Shown here piece by piece: positions 1 through 7,622 of a stretch of 43,868 bases of DNA. The position numbers and the translations under genes were made by a program. Numbering within the stretch: position 1 is the stretch's first letter; every line of letters begins with the position of its first letter. The notes beneath the pieces are model-generated. The model saw only the letters and a list, made by a program, of their open reading frames with translations. It made no database searches and had not been told where the DNA came from. Origin of the DNA: Mesorhizobium sp. (lineage in GTDB: Bacteria > Pseudomonadota > Alphaproteobacteria > Rhizobiales > Rhizobiaceae). The stretch lies in the NCBI RefSeq assembly GCF_017306585.1, contig NZ_JAFKIC010000138.1, forward strand, positions 1-43,868. Direction: 5' to 3'.

Positions 1-44
1 TGGTGAGTGCGACCTTCATTCTGAACCGCCGCACTCTTACCAGC

Positions 45-131
45 CGTCACGGAATGGATTCCTTGGGCTGCGGAGCAGCTCCAGGGGTCTGCGCCGCGTC
101 GCTACGCTCCTTGCTCCGCCCTAGAATGACG
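45..131. repeat. probable dispersed intergenic palindromic element
   Basis: This non-coding stretch has nested inverted repeats: CGTCA at 45-49 against TGACG at 127-131, and GGAGC/GCTCC at 72-82. It resembles, from memory only, an intergenic element common in Mesorhizobium. It lies beyond the 3' end of the DUF1244 gene. Copy number elsewhere could not be checked. Confidence 0.45.
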
Positions 132-147
132 AAGCCATGGGCCGCGT

Positions 148-456
148 TCAGTGATCCGTCGGCCGCCTGGCTTCGAACTCGGCCTTCTTGGCTTCCGACG
201 CCTCGGTCTGATGCAGCGCCTGCCAGTCGGCATAGGGCATGCCGTAGACGATCTCGCGCGACTGGTCCTTGGAGAGGTCGACGCCATCGGCATTGGCGGC
301 CTCGCGATACCAGTTCGACAGGCAGTTGCGGCAGAAGCCGGCGAGGTTCATCAGGTCGATGTTCTGGACGTCGCTGCGCTCGCGAAGATGCTCGACCAGC
401 CGGCGGAAGGCGGCGGCCTCGAAGTCACGCTGCTGTTCGTCGCTCAATTCGGTCAT
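148..456 (-). CDS. DUF1244 family protein
   Basis: This 102-residue protein matches the short DUF1244 family of alpha- and gammaproteobacteria. The diagnostic core is LMNLAGFCRNCLSNWYREAA in the middle of the protein, with two conserved cysteines. There is no signal peptide or membrane segment, so it is probably cytosolic, and its function is unknown. I start it at the ATG at 456 because AGAGG lies 7 nt upstream; an in-frame GTG at 471 would add five residues and overlap the preceding gene. It follows the N-formylglutamate amidohydrolase gene by 11 nt on the same strand, so the two are probably cotranscribed. Confidence 0.85.
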   Translation of the reverse strand: MTELSDEQQRDFEAAAFRRLVEHLRERSDVQNIDLMNLAGFCRNCLSNWYREAANADGVDLSKDQSREIVYGMPYADWQALHQTEASEAKKAEFEARRPTDH

Positions 457-467
457 AGCAGCCTCTA

Positions 468-1265
468 TCACAGCGGCCCGGTGCGCGAGCCGTAGATTTT
501 CACTTCATGTATATCGGCACGGCGGTCGATCGCGTCAACGATCGGCGCCAGGCGGCCGGCCCAGGCGAGAGCCCCCTTCTGGTCCGATATCAGGTCCTGG
601 CGAATCTCGATCAGCGCATGGGCGTAGCCATTGACGATGGCATGCTTGAACATGGTATCGCCGCGCAGTGCGCCGTCATAAGGCTCATTGTCGCCGACGA
701 CGAGGCTTCTGTCCGCGGCCAGCATATCGATCAGCGGCCGTGCCACGCGATCATCCCGATCCCACAAGATGCCGACGTGCCAGGGCCGCTGCCTGCCTTG
801 CATGACCGGGGTGAAGGAATGTACCGAAAACAGGAAGGGCGCCTGGCCGGACGCCTGCGCCACCGAGGCGATCATGGCGCCGAGCGCATCATGATAGGGG
901 CGGTAGAAGCGGTCGAGCCGCCTTTCGCGTTCCTCAGGCGCCAGCGGATAGTTTCCCGGGATCATGGTGCCGTCATAAAGCTGGCGGATCAGCGTCGGGT
1001 CATCCTCGCCACGGTTGGGGTCGATCAGCAGCCGCGAGAAATTGGCGAGCACCGCCGGTACGCCGAGTTGGGCGGCGAGTTCGCGGGTCACCGCCTCGAC
1101 ACCGATGTCGTAGGCGATGTGGCGATCGAACTCGGCTCGGGGCAGGCCGAGGCTGCCATAGTCCTCGGGCAGGTCGCGGCGGGCATGATCGGCCAGGAGC
1201 ACGATGCCCCGCTTGCGGTCGCCCTCGACGATGTCGAAGGGCGCGAAAACTGTGGATCGGGTCAT
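468..1265 (-). CDS. N-formylglutamate amidohydrolase family protein
   Basis: This 265-residue protein belongs to the N-formylglutamate amidohydrolase family (HutG-like; zinc-dependent hydrolysis of N-formylglutamate to glutamate and formate). Family landmarks are LLADHARRDLPEDYGSLGL near the N-terminus, NFSRLLIDPNRGEDDP in the middle, LFSVHSFTPVM, and a C-terminal ALIEIRQDLI segment. The histidines and acidic residues in these motifs are the expected metal ligands. No other histidine-degradation gene is nearby, so it may instead be one of the uncharacterised family members that rhizobia carry outside hut clusters. It is the first gene of a probable two-gene unit with DUF1244. No good Shine-Dalgarno precedes the ATG. 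Confidence 0.85.
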   Translation of the reverse strand: MTRSTVFAPFDIVEGDRKRGIVLLADHARRDLPEDYGSLGLPRAEFDRHIAYDIGVEAVTRELAAQLGVPAVLANFSRLLIDPNRGEDDPTLIRQLYDGTMIPGNYPLAPEERERRLDRFYRPYHDALGAMIASVAQASGQAPFLFSVHSFTPVMQGRQRPWHVGILWDRDDRVARPLIDMLAADRSLVVGDNEPYDGALRGDTMFKHAIVNGYAHALIEIRQDLISDQKGALAWAGRLAPIVDAIDRRADIHEVKIYGSRTGPL

Positions 1266-1367
1266 CGGCGGAAAATGGTCGTTCGCTGGCTTCCGGGGAG
1301 GGTGCTATCGTCATTCCACGAAGACGACGTGTGCGCAATGCCGTTGTTTGGCCAAGGTTTCCCGGGA

Positions 1368-1379
1368 AATCTGGCAAGG
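1368..1379. promoter_or_regulatory. 12-bp perfect palindrome in divergent intergenic region
   Basis: TTTCCCGGGAAA lies between the divergent amidohydrolase gene and the DUF1036-pyk operon. Its position and symmetry would suit a regulator site, but no regulator is indicated and chance occurrence is possible. Confidence 0.25.
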
Positions 1380-1480
1380 GGCGACGGATCGTGCGCCGGG
1401 AGCCTTCTTAAATCGATTGGAATTGGTCAAAACGGCGCGTTGACATGCGCCCGGACTTTTCCGAAAAGGGGCGCAGAGAG

Positions 1481-1999
1481 ATGCTGATGTGGTTCTTGAG
1501 GGGTTTTGGGATGGGTTCCGCCGGCGGGCAGCGCACGCGCTTTGCCTTCGCCATGCCGCTCCTGACGCTCGCCGTGGGGCTGTCCGCGATGGTCGCGGCA
1601 TCGCCAGCGCGGGCCGACTTCCGCGTCTGCAACGCCACGCAGAACCTGGTCGGCGTCGGCATCGGCTACCGCGCCAAGGCCGGCTGGATCACCGAAGGCT
1701 GGTGGCACATCGAAGGATCGAGCTGCAAGACGTTGATCGAAGGCCCGCTGTCATCAAGGTTTTACTATCTTTATGCAGAAGACGCCGAGCGTGGCGGACG
1801 CTGGGACGGCCCGATCAACATGTGCGTGGCTGAAAAAGAGTTCAAGATCGCAGGCGTGAACGACTGCGTCGCCCGGGGCTTCCAGCGCGCCGGCTTCCAG
1901 GAATATGACACGGGCGAGCAGGCAAGCTGGATGGTCCAGCTTACCGACGAGCCCGCAACGGGAGGCGCTCCAGCCGCCCCGGGAACGAACAGTCAATGA
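1481..1999 (+). CDS. DUF1036 secreted protein
   Basis: This 172-residue protein begins with a signal-peptide-like segment ending in SPARA, followed by a DUF1036 domain beginning ADFRVCNATQNLVGVGIGYR. DUF1036 proteins are small periplasmic or membrane-anchored proteins of unknown role in alphaproteobacteria. I start it at the ATG at 1481, which follows GCAGAGAG directly; an upstream in-frame ATG at 1445 lacks a ribosome binding site and would bury the signal peptide. The stop overlaps the pyruvate kinase start in an ATGA junction, so the two are probably translationally coupled, a linkage I recall from other rhizobia. The tail is rich in Ala, Pro and Gly. Confidence 0.85.
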   Translation: MLMWFLRGFGMGSAGGQRTRFAFAMPLLTLAVGLSAMVAASPARADFRVCNATQNLVGVGIGYRAKAGWITEGWWHIEGSSCKTLIEGPLSSRFYYLYAEDAERGGRWDGPINMCVAEKEFKIAGVNDCVARGFQRAGFQEYDTGEQASWMVQLTDEPATGGAPAAPGTNSQ

Positions 2000-3429
2000 G
2001 ACGCAGCCGCAAGGTCAAGATCCTAGCCACAATCGGTCCGGCCTCCTCCTCCGAGGAGATGCTGAAGAAATTGTTCGAAGCGGGCGCCGATGTGTTCCGC
2101 ATCAATATGAGCCATACCGATCACGAACTGATGCGCACGCTGGTCGGCCGCATCCGGGCGGTGGAGGAGAAGGTCGGGCGGCCGATCGGCATCCTGGCCG
2201 ATCTGCAAGGCCCCAAGCTGCGGGTCGGCAAGTTCGCCAACGGCAAGGAAGCGCTGACCGCCGGACAGACTTTCACGCTCGACGACAATCCCGAGCCCGG
2301 CAGTTCGACCAGGGTCTATCTGCCGCATCCCGAAATCCTGAGCTCGGTCGAGGCCGGACATCGCCTCTTGATCGACGACGGCAAGCTCGAACTGAAGGCA
2401 GTTAAAAGCGACGGCAAGTCGATCGTCTGCACCGTCGTCGCCGGCACCACGATTTCCGACAAGAAGGGCGTCAGCCTGCCCGATACGGACCTGCCGGTCG
2501 GTGCGCTGACCGAGAAGGACCGCAAGGATCTCGACGCCGTGCTCGCGGCCAGCGTCGACTGGGTGGCGCTGTCCTTCGTGCAGCGTCCCGAGGATCTTGC
2601 CGAGGCGCGCAAGATCGCACGCGGCCGCGCGCTGATCATGGCCAAGATCGAAAAGCCGCAGGCCGTCGCCCGCCTGGCCGAAATCATCGAGCTGTCCGAT
2701 GCGCTGATGGTCGCCCGTGGCGACCTCGGCGTCGAGATGCCGCTGGAAGCCGTGCCCGGCATCCAGAAGCAGATCACGCGCGCCGCGCGCCGCGCCGGCA
2801 AGCCGGTGGTGATCGCAACCCAGATGCTGGAATCGATGATCACCGCGCCGGTGCCCACCCGCGCCGAAGTGTCCGACGTCTCCATCGCCGTCTTCGAGGG
2901 CGCCGACGCCATCATGCTGTCGGCGGAATCGGCGGCGGGCGCCTATCCGGTCGAGGCCGTGGCGATGATGAACCGCATCGCCACCAAGGTCGAAACCGAT
3001 CCGACCTATGCCGGCATCATCAATGCGCAGCGCTCCGAGCCGGAAGCGACGGGTGCCGACGCCATATCGCTGGCCGCGCGCGAGATCGCCGAGACGCTGA
3101 AGCTGTCGGCGATCATCACCTATACCGCCTCCGGCACCACGGGCCTGCGCGCCGCGCGCGAACGGCCGCAAGTGCCCATCGTGGCGCTGTCGCCGATCCT
3201 CAACACCGCAAGGCGCCTGTCGCTTCTGTGGGGCACGCATTGCGTCGTCTCGCCCGATGCCACCGATCTCGACGACATGGTCAACCGCGCCTGCCGCATC
3301 GCTCTGGAAGAAGAGTTCGGCAAGCCGGGCGACCGCGTCATCATCACGGCCGGCGTGCCGCTGAGGACGCCGGGGTCGACCAACATGCTGCGCATCGCTT
3401 ATGTCGGGTCGGAAGCGGCCGGCCGATAG
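1996..3429 (+). CDS. pyk: pyruvate kinase
   Basis: This 477-residue protein has the normal length for bacterial pyruvate kinase, which converts phosphoenolpyruvate and ADP to pyruvate and ATP at the end of glycolysis. The N-terminal barrel opens with KVKILATIGPASSSEEML and FRINMSH. The active-site loop MAKIEKPQAV spans about residues 215-224, ARGDLGVEMP lies near 240 (Mg/PEP binding), and TQMLESM starts at 275. The C-terminal allosteric-type domain follows, with ITYTASGTTGLRAARERPQVPI cut here only by the barrel end. It overlaps the DUF1036 stop by four bases. No obvious terminator follows; the next 174 bp hold nothing I recognise. Confidence 0.97.
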   Translation: MRRSRKVKILATIGPASSSEEMLKKLFEAGADVFRINMSHTDHELMRTLVGRIRAVEEKVGRPIGILADLQGPKLRVGKFANGKEALTAGQTFTLDDNPEPGSSTRVYLPHPEILSSVEAGHRLLIDDGKLELKAVKSDGKSIVCTVVAGTTISDKKGVSLPDTDLPVGALTEKDRKDLDAVLAASVDWVALSFVQRPEDLAEARKIARGRALIMAKIEKPQAVARLAEIIELSDALMVARGDLGVEMPLEAVPGIQKQITRAARRAGKPVVIATQMLESMITAPVPTRAEVSDVSIAVFEGADAIMLSAESAAGAYPVEAVAMMNRIATKVETDPTYAGIINAQRSEPEATGADAISLAAREIAETLKLSAIITYTASGTTGLRAARERPQVPIVALSPILNTARRLSLLWGTHCVVSPDATDLDDMVNRACRIALEEEFGKPGDRVIITAGVPLRTPGSTNMLRIAYVGSEAAGR

Positions 3430-3603
3430 CCCGCTTCGCCAAGGCGCGCAAATCTCACTGTGGCTGCGATACAACAGCAGCGCGGACAATGATCGCGGCT
3501 TGTGTTTTCGACACAGCGTCGCCGCGATCCACCCTACAAGACGTGGCAACGCGGCATTGAAAGCCGCTTCGCCCGCCTTTTCCATCGTTTGAAAGTATAC
3601 TGA

Positions 3604-4338
3604 ATGTCCTGTTTCGTTTCGCGCCGGTCGCTTTTGACCGGACTGTCGCTCGTTGGGGTTTCGGCGATCTCGGCCTGTGCCCAAATGCCCAGACAGTCGA
3701 TCAGCCTGGCCGCTCCCCTCAGCCCGACGCCTCCCGAACCGGCGCCGCAACAGCCGCCGGTCGAAGCGGCCGCGCCCGAGCCCACGGCTCCCGCTTCGCC
3801 CGACTATCCCAGTATGTATGCCGCCGTCGAGGATGGCGGCCATTCGCTGCCGGCGATTCCGTTCACCAAGGTCGACGGCCGGTTCCTGCGGCAGGTCGTC
3901 GATGATCCGACGGGCGAGAAACCCGGCACGATCGTGGTCAATACGACCGACAAATTTCTCTACCTCGTGCTCAAGGACGGCAAGGCGATGCGCTATGGCG
4001 TCGGACTGGGGCGCCAGGGCTATTCCTGGAAAGGCCGCGCCATCGTCCAGTGGAAGCGCAAATGGCCGACCTGGACGCCGCCATCGGCGATGATCCGCAG
4101 GGATCCGAAGCTGGAGAAGTGGCGCCAGGGCATGCAGCCGGGCGTCACCAATCCGCTGGGATCACGGGCGCTCTACATCTTCAAGGACGGCGTCGACACG
4201 CTCTACCGCATCCACGGCTCGCCGGAGTGGAGGTCGATCGGCAAATCCGCGTCGTCCGGCTGCGTACGCATGTTCAACCAGGACGTCATGGACCTCTACG
4301 AGCGCGTGCCCGGCAAGACACCGCTGCTGGTCATTTAG
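3604..4338 (+). CDS. L,D-transpeptidase (YkuD domain), probable lipoprotein
   Basis: This 244-residue protein has an N-terminal export signal with an RR pair (SRRSLLTG) and a lipobox-like ISAC about 25 residues in. A Pro/Ala-rich linker follows, then a YkuD domain. The catalytic motif is HGSPEW (His204) through SASSGCVRM (Cys220), the standard nucleophile signature of L,D-transpeptidases. These enzymes form 3-3 crosslinks in peptidoglycan or attach proteins to it in the periplasm; rhizobial genomes carry many copies. Its stop codon overlaps that of the convergent gene to its right. The N-terminus could alternatively be a Tat signal. Confidence 0.92.
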   Translation: MSCFVSRRSLLTGLSLVGVSAISACAQMPRQSISLAAPLSPTPPEPAPQQPPVEAAAPEPTAPASPDYPSMYAAVEDGGHSLPAIPFTKVDGRFLRQVVDDPTGEKPGTIVVNTTDKFLYLVLKDGKAMRYGVGLGRQGYSWKGRAIVQWKRKWPTWTPPSAMIRRDPKLEKWRQGMQPGVTNPLGSRALYIFKDGVDTLYRIHGSPEWRSIGKSASSGCVRMFNQDVMDLYERVPGKTPLLVI

Positions 4339-4850
4339 GGCAGCGTGCGGCGTGGCCGTGGTTCTGAGACCACGGCCCGGCAGGCATCACCGCTGGCGAT
4401 TGCGGATGCTTTGGCAGCGGCTTCGACGTGGTTCACGCGCTCAAGGAACCGGCATGCGCGCGGGATGGGGTCGTGCAGATATTGATCCGGCCCCAGCATC
4501 TTTCGCCGGTTGAGCTCGGTCGTATCGAGCAGGTCGAAGTCGACCTTCTCGATCGTGCAGTGCCAACCGGCACTGTGGCCGGCCCATCCCTTTTCGTGAT
4601 GTAGCAGGAGCCGCTCGCGGCCGGAGTAGCCGTGATAGTCGAAGGCAATCAGCCCGTCGGTCACATAGATATGGTTCCCGGCAAAGCCCTCGGCCGGAAG
4701 GATCCGCTCCGCATGAAATCCTTCAAGAGGGGCATGCCTGAGGAAGGTGCCAGCGAGAATCGCGCAGGCGCCGTGACCGAAGAAGATGCGATCCGGCAGC
4801 GCCCATCGCCTTTCCGGGTTTTTCTTGATGCCATGCTTCAGGATGTACAT
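4335..4850 (-). CDS. hypothetical protein
   Basis: I do not recognise this 171-residue protein. It has no signal peptide or membrane segment and is rich in aromatic residues and histidine (for example FFGHGACAILAGTFLRHAPL, FDYHGYSG, LLHHEKGWAGHSAGWHC). The ATG at 4848-4850 is one base from the stop codon of the preceding alpha/beta hydrolase gene, indicating tight coupling in a TPR-hydrolase-hypothetical operon. An upstream in-frame start at 4916 would overlap the hydrolase gene by 65 bases and is less likely. It ends in an overlapping stop with the convergent L,D-transpeptidase gene. Confidence 0.7.
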   Translation of the reverse strand: MYILKHGIKKNPERRWALPDRIFFGHGACAILAGTFLRHAPLEGFHAERILPAEGFAGNHIYVTDGLIAFDYHGYSGRERLLLHHEKGWAGHSAGWHCTIEKVDFDLLDTTELNRRKMLGPDQYLHDPIPRACRFLERVNHVEAAAKASAIASGDACRAVVSEPRPRRTLP

Positions 4851-4851
4851 C

Positions 4852-5919
4852 TCAGGTCGGCGCGAGCTCCGTCTGGGGCTCCTTGATGTCGGCGCACTTG
4901 CCCGCGCCATAGACATCGCCTGATATGCGCGCCTCTACCGTCCTGGCCATCGCCTCCAGGTCGACATCCTTGCCCACGACCTTTTCGATGGCGCCGACGA
5001 CGAGGTCGGGCGCGATCCAGTCCGGCTTGTGGCCGAGATTGTGCACCCAGACGAGTTCGGCGCCCGGTATGTCGCGTACCAGGCCGACGGAGTGGATCCT
5101 GGCATAGACGACCTTGTCGCGGTCGCCTGATATGACCACCGTCGGAGCGGTGATCTCCTTGTAATGAGGCGCGGCGCTGAGCGCATAGTCGTAGAGCCCG
5201 GCGACGTCGGTGGCGTTGGCGCGAAAGGCCGACGGCCGCAGCACCAGCGGGATCGACGCGGCGGCGAGATAATTGTCCGGGACCTTGTTGGGCGAGAACA
5301 CGCATGTGGTGGCATCAGCCATCTGCAATGTTCCGGCCGGATAGGTCAGCGTCTCGGAAAACAGCCGGCCGATCACCGGAATGGTGGTCAGGTCGTAATA
5401 CCAGGAGGTCGCGCCACCCGGCCAGGGATGGGTCGCCGGCGACAGGAAGACCAGCCCCATCGTCTTGTCGGCATGCTCGCGGCCGAACGCAGCGGTGACC
5501 ACGCCACCGAAGGAATGACCGACGATGATGGCCTTGCGGATGCCGAGACGGTCCATCAGGGCGGCAATGGTGTTGGCCTGCGCCGAAGGGTTCTCATTGT
5601 TGCCCGGCCCGCGTTGCGACCAACCGAATCCCGGCCGGTCGAGGAACAGCATTTCGGCGCGGCCTTCGAGCAATGGCCGTAGCGGCAGCATCTGGTCCTT
5701 GAGGTTGGCGCTGGCGCCATGGATGAACACGATCGGCGGCAGATCCGCATTGGCCGATGCGGAAACGTGGAGATAGTGGATGCGTGCGCCGTTGATGTCG
5801 GCGAATTCGCCAATGGGCGGATTGCGGCGCTCGATCAGCCATGCGCCGACGCGGGTGACACCGACAAGGGCAAGGATGAGTGCGAGGAGAAAGGCGAACG
5901 CGGCGTAGATCAGGTTCAT
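4852..5919 (-). CDS. alpha/beta hydrolase, membrane-anchored
   Basis: This 355-residue protein starts with an uncleaved hydrophobic helix (about residues 3-20, LIYAAFAFLLALILALVGV), then an alpha/beta-hydrolase fold: PIVFIHGASANLKDQ (oxyanion region), DRPGFGWS, and the nucleophile elbow GHSFGG with Ser136. A late acid (SGDRDKVV) and His (NLGHKPDW) complete a plausible triad. The substrate is unknown. The ATG at 5919 has no Shine-Dalgarno. It overlaps the stop of a 34-codon upstream frame in an ATGA junction, so it may depend on translational coupling. An in-frame GTG at 6018 would extend the protein through an 8-bp tandem repeat. It is cotranscribed with the TPR gene upstream. Confidence 0.87.
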   Translation of the reverse strand: MNLIYAAFAFLLALILALVGVTRVGAWLIERRNPPIGEFADINGARIHYLHVSASANADLPPIVFIHGASANLKDQMLPLRPLLEGRAEMLFLDRPGFGWSQRGPGNNENPSAQANTIAALMDRLGIRKAIIVGHSFGGVVTAAFGREHADKTMGLVFLSPATHPWPGGATSWYYDLTTIPVIGRLFSETLTYPAGTLQMADATTCVFSPNKVPDNYLAAASIPLVLRPSAFRANATDVAGLYDYALSAAPHYKEITAPTVVISGDRDKVVYARIHSVGLVRDIPGAELVWVHNLGHKPDWIAPDLVVGAIEKVVGKDVDLEAMARTVEARISGDVYGAGKCADIKEPQTELAPT

Positions 5920-6020
5920 GCGGGATATACGGGGGTGGTGGGGGATAAGTTGTAGGCAGTAGGGCAGTAGGGCAGTAGGGCAGTAGGGCAGTAGGGAGAG
6001 CTGTCCAAGACCCTCCACAT
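5916..6020 (-). CDS. possible 34-residue upstream open reading frame (leader peptide)
   Basis: An ATG at 6020 preceded by TAAGGCAGT opens a 34-codon frame. Its stop TGA overlaps the ATG of the alpha/beta hydrolase as ATGA. The frame runs through five copies of an 8-bp repeat and so encodes a repeating Pro-Tyr-Cys-Pro-Thr-Ala-Leu-Leu pattern. Expression is not known. The case rests on the start context, the length and the coupling-type junction. It may simply be non-coding repeat DNA. Confidence 0.35.
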   Translation of the reverse strand: MWRVLDSSPYCPTALLPYCPTAYNLSPTTPVYPA

Positions 6021-6043
6021 ACTGCCTTACTGCCCTACTGCCT
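5955..6043. repeat. 8-bp tandem repeat (five copies) with inverted partner array (three copies)
   Basis: GGCAGTAG is repeated five times without error at 5955-5994, period 8. At 6020-6043 the complementary unit TACTGCCY occurs three times in inverted orientation. In the RNA of the minus-strand operon the two arrays can pair into a stem of up to 24 bp around a loop of about 25 nt. Eight is not a multiple of three, so copy-number change would shift any reading frame that crosses the array. Confidence 0.9.
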
Positions 6044-6054
6044 TATTCCCTTAT

Positions 6055-6702
6055 CTAAATTCCTTCGCCGGCAAGCTCTTCCGAGAGCGTTGCGACCTGG
6101 TCCTGGGCGCTGCGCATCATGGGATAGATGGCCAGCACCTTCTGCCAGGCTTCCAGCGCCGACTGCTTGTGGCCGGTCAGCGCCATGATCTGGGCCAGGC
6201 CCGACAGGGCGCCGAAATGACGGGGTTCGAGCTGCAGCGTGCGGTCGATGTCGGCCATCGACTTACCGTAGTTCTTCATCATGAAATGCACGGTGGCGCG
6301 CCGGTTCCAGCCCTCGGCATAGGCCGGCTGCAAGGTCACCACCTGGTCGAGGAAGTCGAGCGCGACGTCGAATTTCTGATTGTCCATGGCTTTCTGCGAC
6401 CACAACATCATCAGGTCGATCGAGGCGCTGCCGGACTGGAACCATTCGTTCCAGATGTTGCCGGCGATGCGCTCCGCCGCCTTTTCGTTGCGCTCGCGCT
6501 TGAGGTCGCCGAACAGCTTGTCGAGCCGCGCCTGTTTCGTCATCGGTGCGGCCGGCGTATCCGGAACCGCGGGCTGCGCATCGGAGGGTGCCGGCTGGGC
6601 ATCCGGGGTTGTCGGCGTGATCGCCTGGTCATCCGCCCGCGCGGGCAAGGAGATGACGCCGAAAACGAGGAAAGCCGCCGAAAATGCAAAAAGAATCCGC
6701 AT
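6055..6702 (-). CDS. tetratricopeptide repeat protein, exported
   Basis: This 215-residue protein has a signal peptide (RILFAFSAAFLVFGVISLP, then ARADD), a Pro/Ala/Asp-rich low-complexity linker to about residue 52, and a C-terminal half with TPR-like helical repeats (DVALDFLDQVVTLQPAYAEG, KSMADIDRTLQLEPRHFGAL, SALEAWQKVLAIYP). TPR domains mediate protein interactions, and here the site is the periplasm. It is the first gene of the minus-strand operon with the alpha/beta hydrolase and the hypothetical protein. No catalytic domain is visible and the partner is unknown. Confidence 0.85.
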   Translation of the reverse strand: MRILFAFSAAFLVFGVISLPARADDQAITPTTPDAQPAPSDAQPAVPDTPAAPMTKQARLDKLFGDLKRERNEKAAERIAGNIWNEWFQSGSASIDLMMLWSQKAMDNQKFDVALDFLDQVVTLQPAYAEGWNRRATVHFMMKNYGKSMADIDRTLQLEPRHFGALSGLAQIMALTGHKQSALEAWQKVLAIYPMMRSAQDQVATLSEELAGEGI

Positions 6703-6814
6703 CGCCCGAGTCTATCCCCGGGCGGCGGAACATCAAAGTGATTTTAGTGTGAGGGTGCCGGGCAAAAAGCCCGCGGCAGCATCAAATGGCGGGCCACAAG
6801 GGCCGGCCGAAAGC

Positions 6815-6940
6815 TCAGCCCTGACGTGCCTTGTAGCGCGGGGCGGTCTTGTTGATGATGTAGATGCGGCCCTTGCGGCGAACCAGACGGTTGTCGCGGT
6901 GACGCGCCTTCAGCGCCTTGAGCGAATTCTTGATCTTCAT
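6815..6940 (-). CDS. rpmJ: 50S ribosomal protein L36, cysteine-free type
   Basis: This 41-residue basic protein begins [20 protein letters not shown] and ends [11 protein letters not shown], the alphaproteobacterial L36 form. It lacks the zinc-binding cysteines and histidine of the 37-38-residue C+ form. I place the start at the ATG at 6940; in-frame extension upstream reads into an inverted repeat. The gene is monocistronic and divergent from the LprI-like gene. A hairpin lies in its probable 5' leader at 6984-7007. Confidence 0.95.
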   Translation of the reverse strand: MKIKNSLKALKARHRDNRLVRRKGRIYIINKTAPRYKARQG

Positions 6941-6983
6941 GGTCTTGCCGGTCGATGTGGACCCGGTCCCGGGTCGAAATTTT

Positions 6984-7007
6984 AAGGCGCGCCAGAAGAC
7001 GCGCCTT
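6984..7007 (-). promoter_or_regulatory. inverted repeat upstream of rpmJ
   Basis: AAGGCGCG at 6984-6991 pairs with CGCGCCTT at 7000-7007 around an 8-nt loop, and both sides are flanked by short A/T runs. It lies 44 bp upstream of rpmJ, so it could be a leader hairpin, or a bidirectional terminator. No function is proven. Confidence 0.4.
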
Positions 7008-7172
7008 TTGAACGGTGGTTGGCTCATAAACGAGGAGCCTTGTCCGTGTCAACCGCAAGCATGCCCGGCATGCTCATATCATCAAATATCCACCATGCCG
7101 GCTTCGCGGCATTGCATGGTCCCGGGCGGGCTGGGATGATGCCGTGGATATCAGATGATTTGGGGGGTGACC

Positions 7173-7586
7173 ATGCGCCGAATTTTCCTGTCCGCCTGCC
7201 TGGTGCTGTTGGCGGGAACCTCGATCCTGCGCGCGCAGGAATGCGACCGGTCCGACGACAGCCAGCAGATGATGAACATCTGCGCCAACGAGGATTACCA
7301 GGCGGCCGACGCCAAGCTCAACACGGCCTATCAGGACCTCATCGGCTCGGAAGACGCCAACGGCAAGAAACTCCTGCAAACGGCCCAACGGGCCTGGATC
7401 GCCTTCCGCGACGCCGACTGCGCGCATACGACGGCATCGAGCGCCGGAGGTTCGATCCACTCGATGGTGGTTTCGCAATGCTTGACCAAGCTGACAAACG
7501 ACCGCATCAAACAGCTCGCCGCCTCGGCCAATTGCGAGGAGGGCGATGTCAGTTGCGCAAGCTCCGACGAAGACGACGCCCAGTAG
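7173..7586 (+). CDS. LprI-like lysozyme inhibitor family protein (DUF1311)
   Basis: This 137-residue protein has a signal peptide (RRIFLSACLVLLAGTSILRA) followed by a DUF1311/LprI-type domain: four cysteines, MNICANEDYQAADAKLNTAY, and the family signature QRAWIAFRDADCAH. Members are periplasmic or secreted. Mycobacterial LprI inhibits lysozyme, but most family members are uncharacterised. I prefer the ATG at 7173, preceded by GGGGGG seven nt upstream, over the in-frame ATG at 7155. The acidic tail (SCASSDEDDAQ) is variable in the family. Confidence 0.87.
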   Translation: MRRIFLSACLVLLAGTSILRAQECDRSDDSQQMMNICANEDYQAADAKLNTAYQDLIGSEDANGKKLLQTAQRAWIAFRDADCAHTTASSAGGSIHSMVVSQCLTKLTNDRIKQLAASANCEEGDVSCASSDEDDAQ

Positions 7587-7622
7587 GCTGTCCGCACCGG
7601 GATTAACTGCCGGCAGGCAGTC

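Noticed and set aside
2023-3843. 606-codon open frame antisense to pyruvate kinase
   Set aside because: It mirrors the GC-rich third positions of pyk, is rich in His, Arg and Gly, and has no family character or ribosome binding site.
5955-6043. Repeat array as a CRISPR
   Set aside because: Units are 8 bp in direct contact with no spacers, and no cas gene is present.
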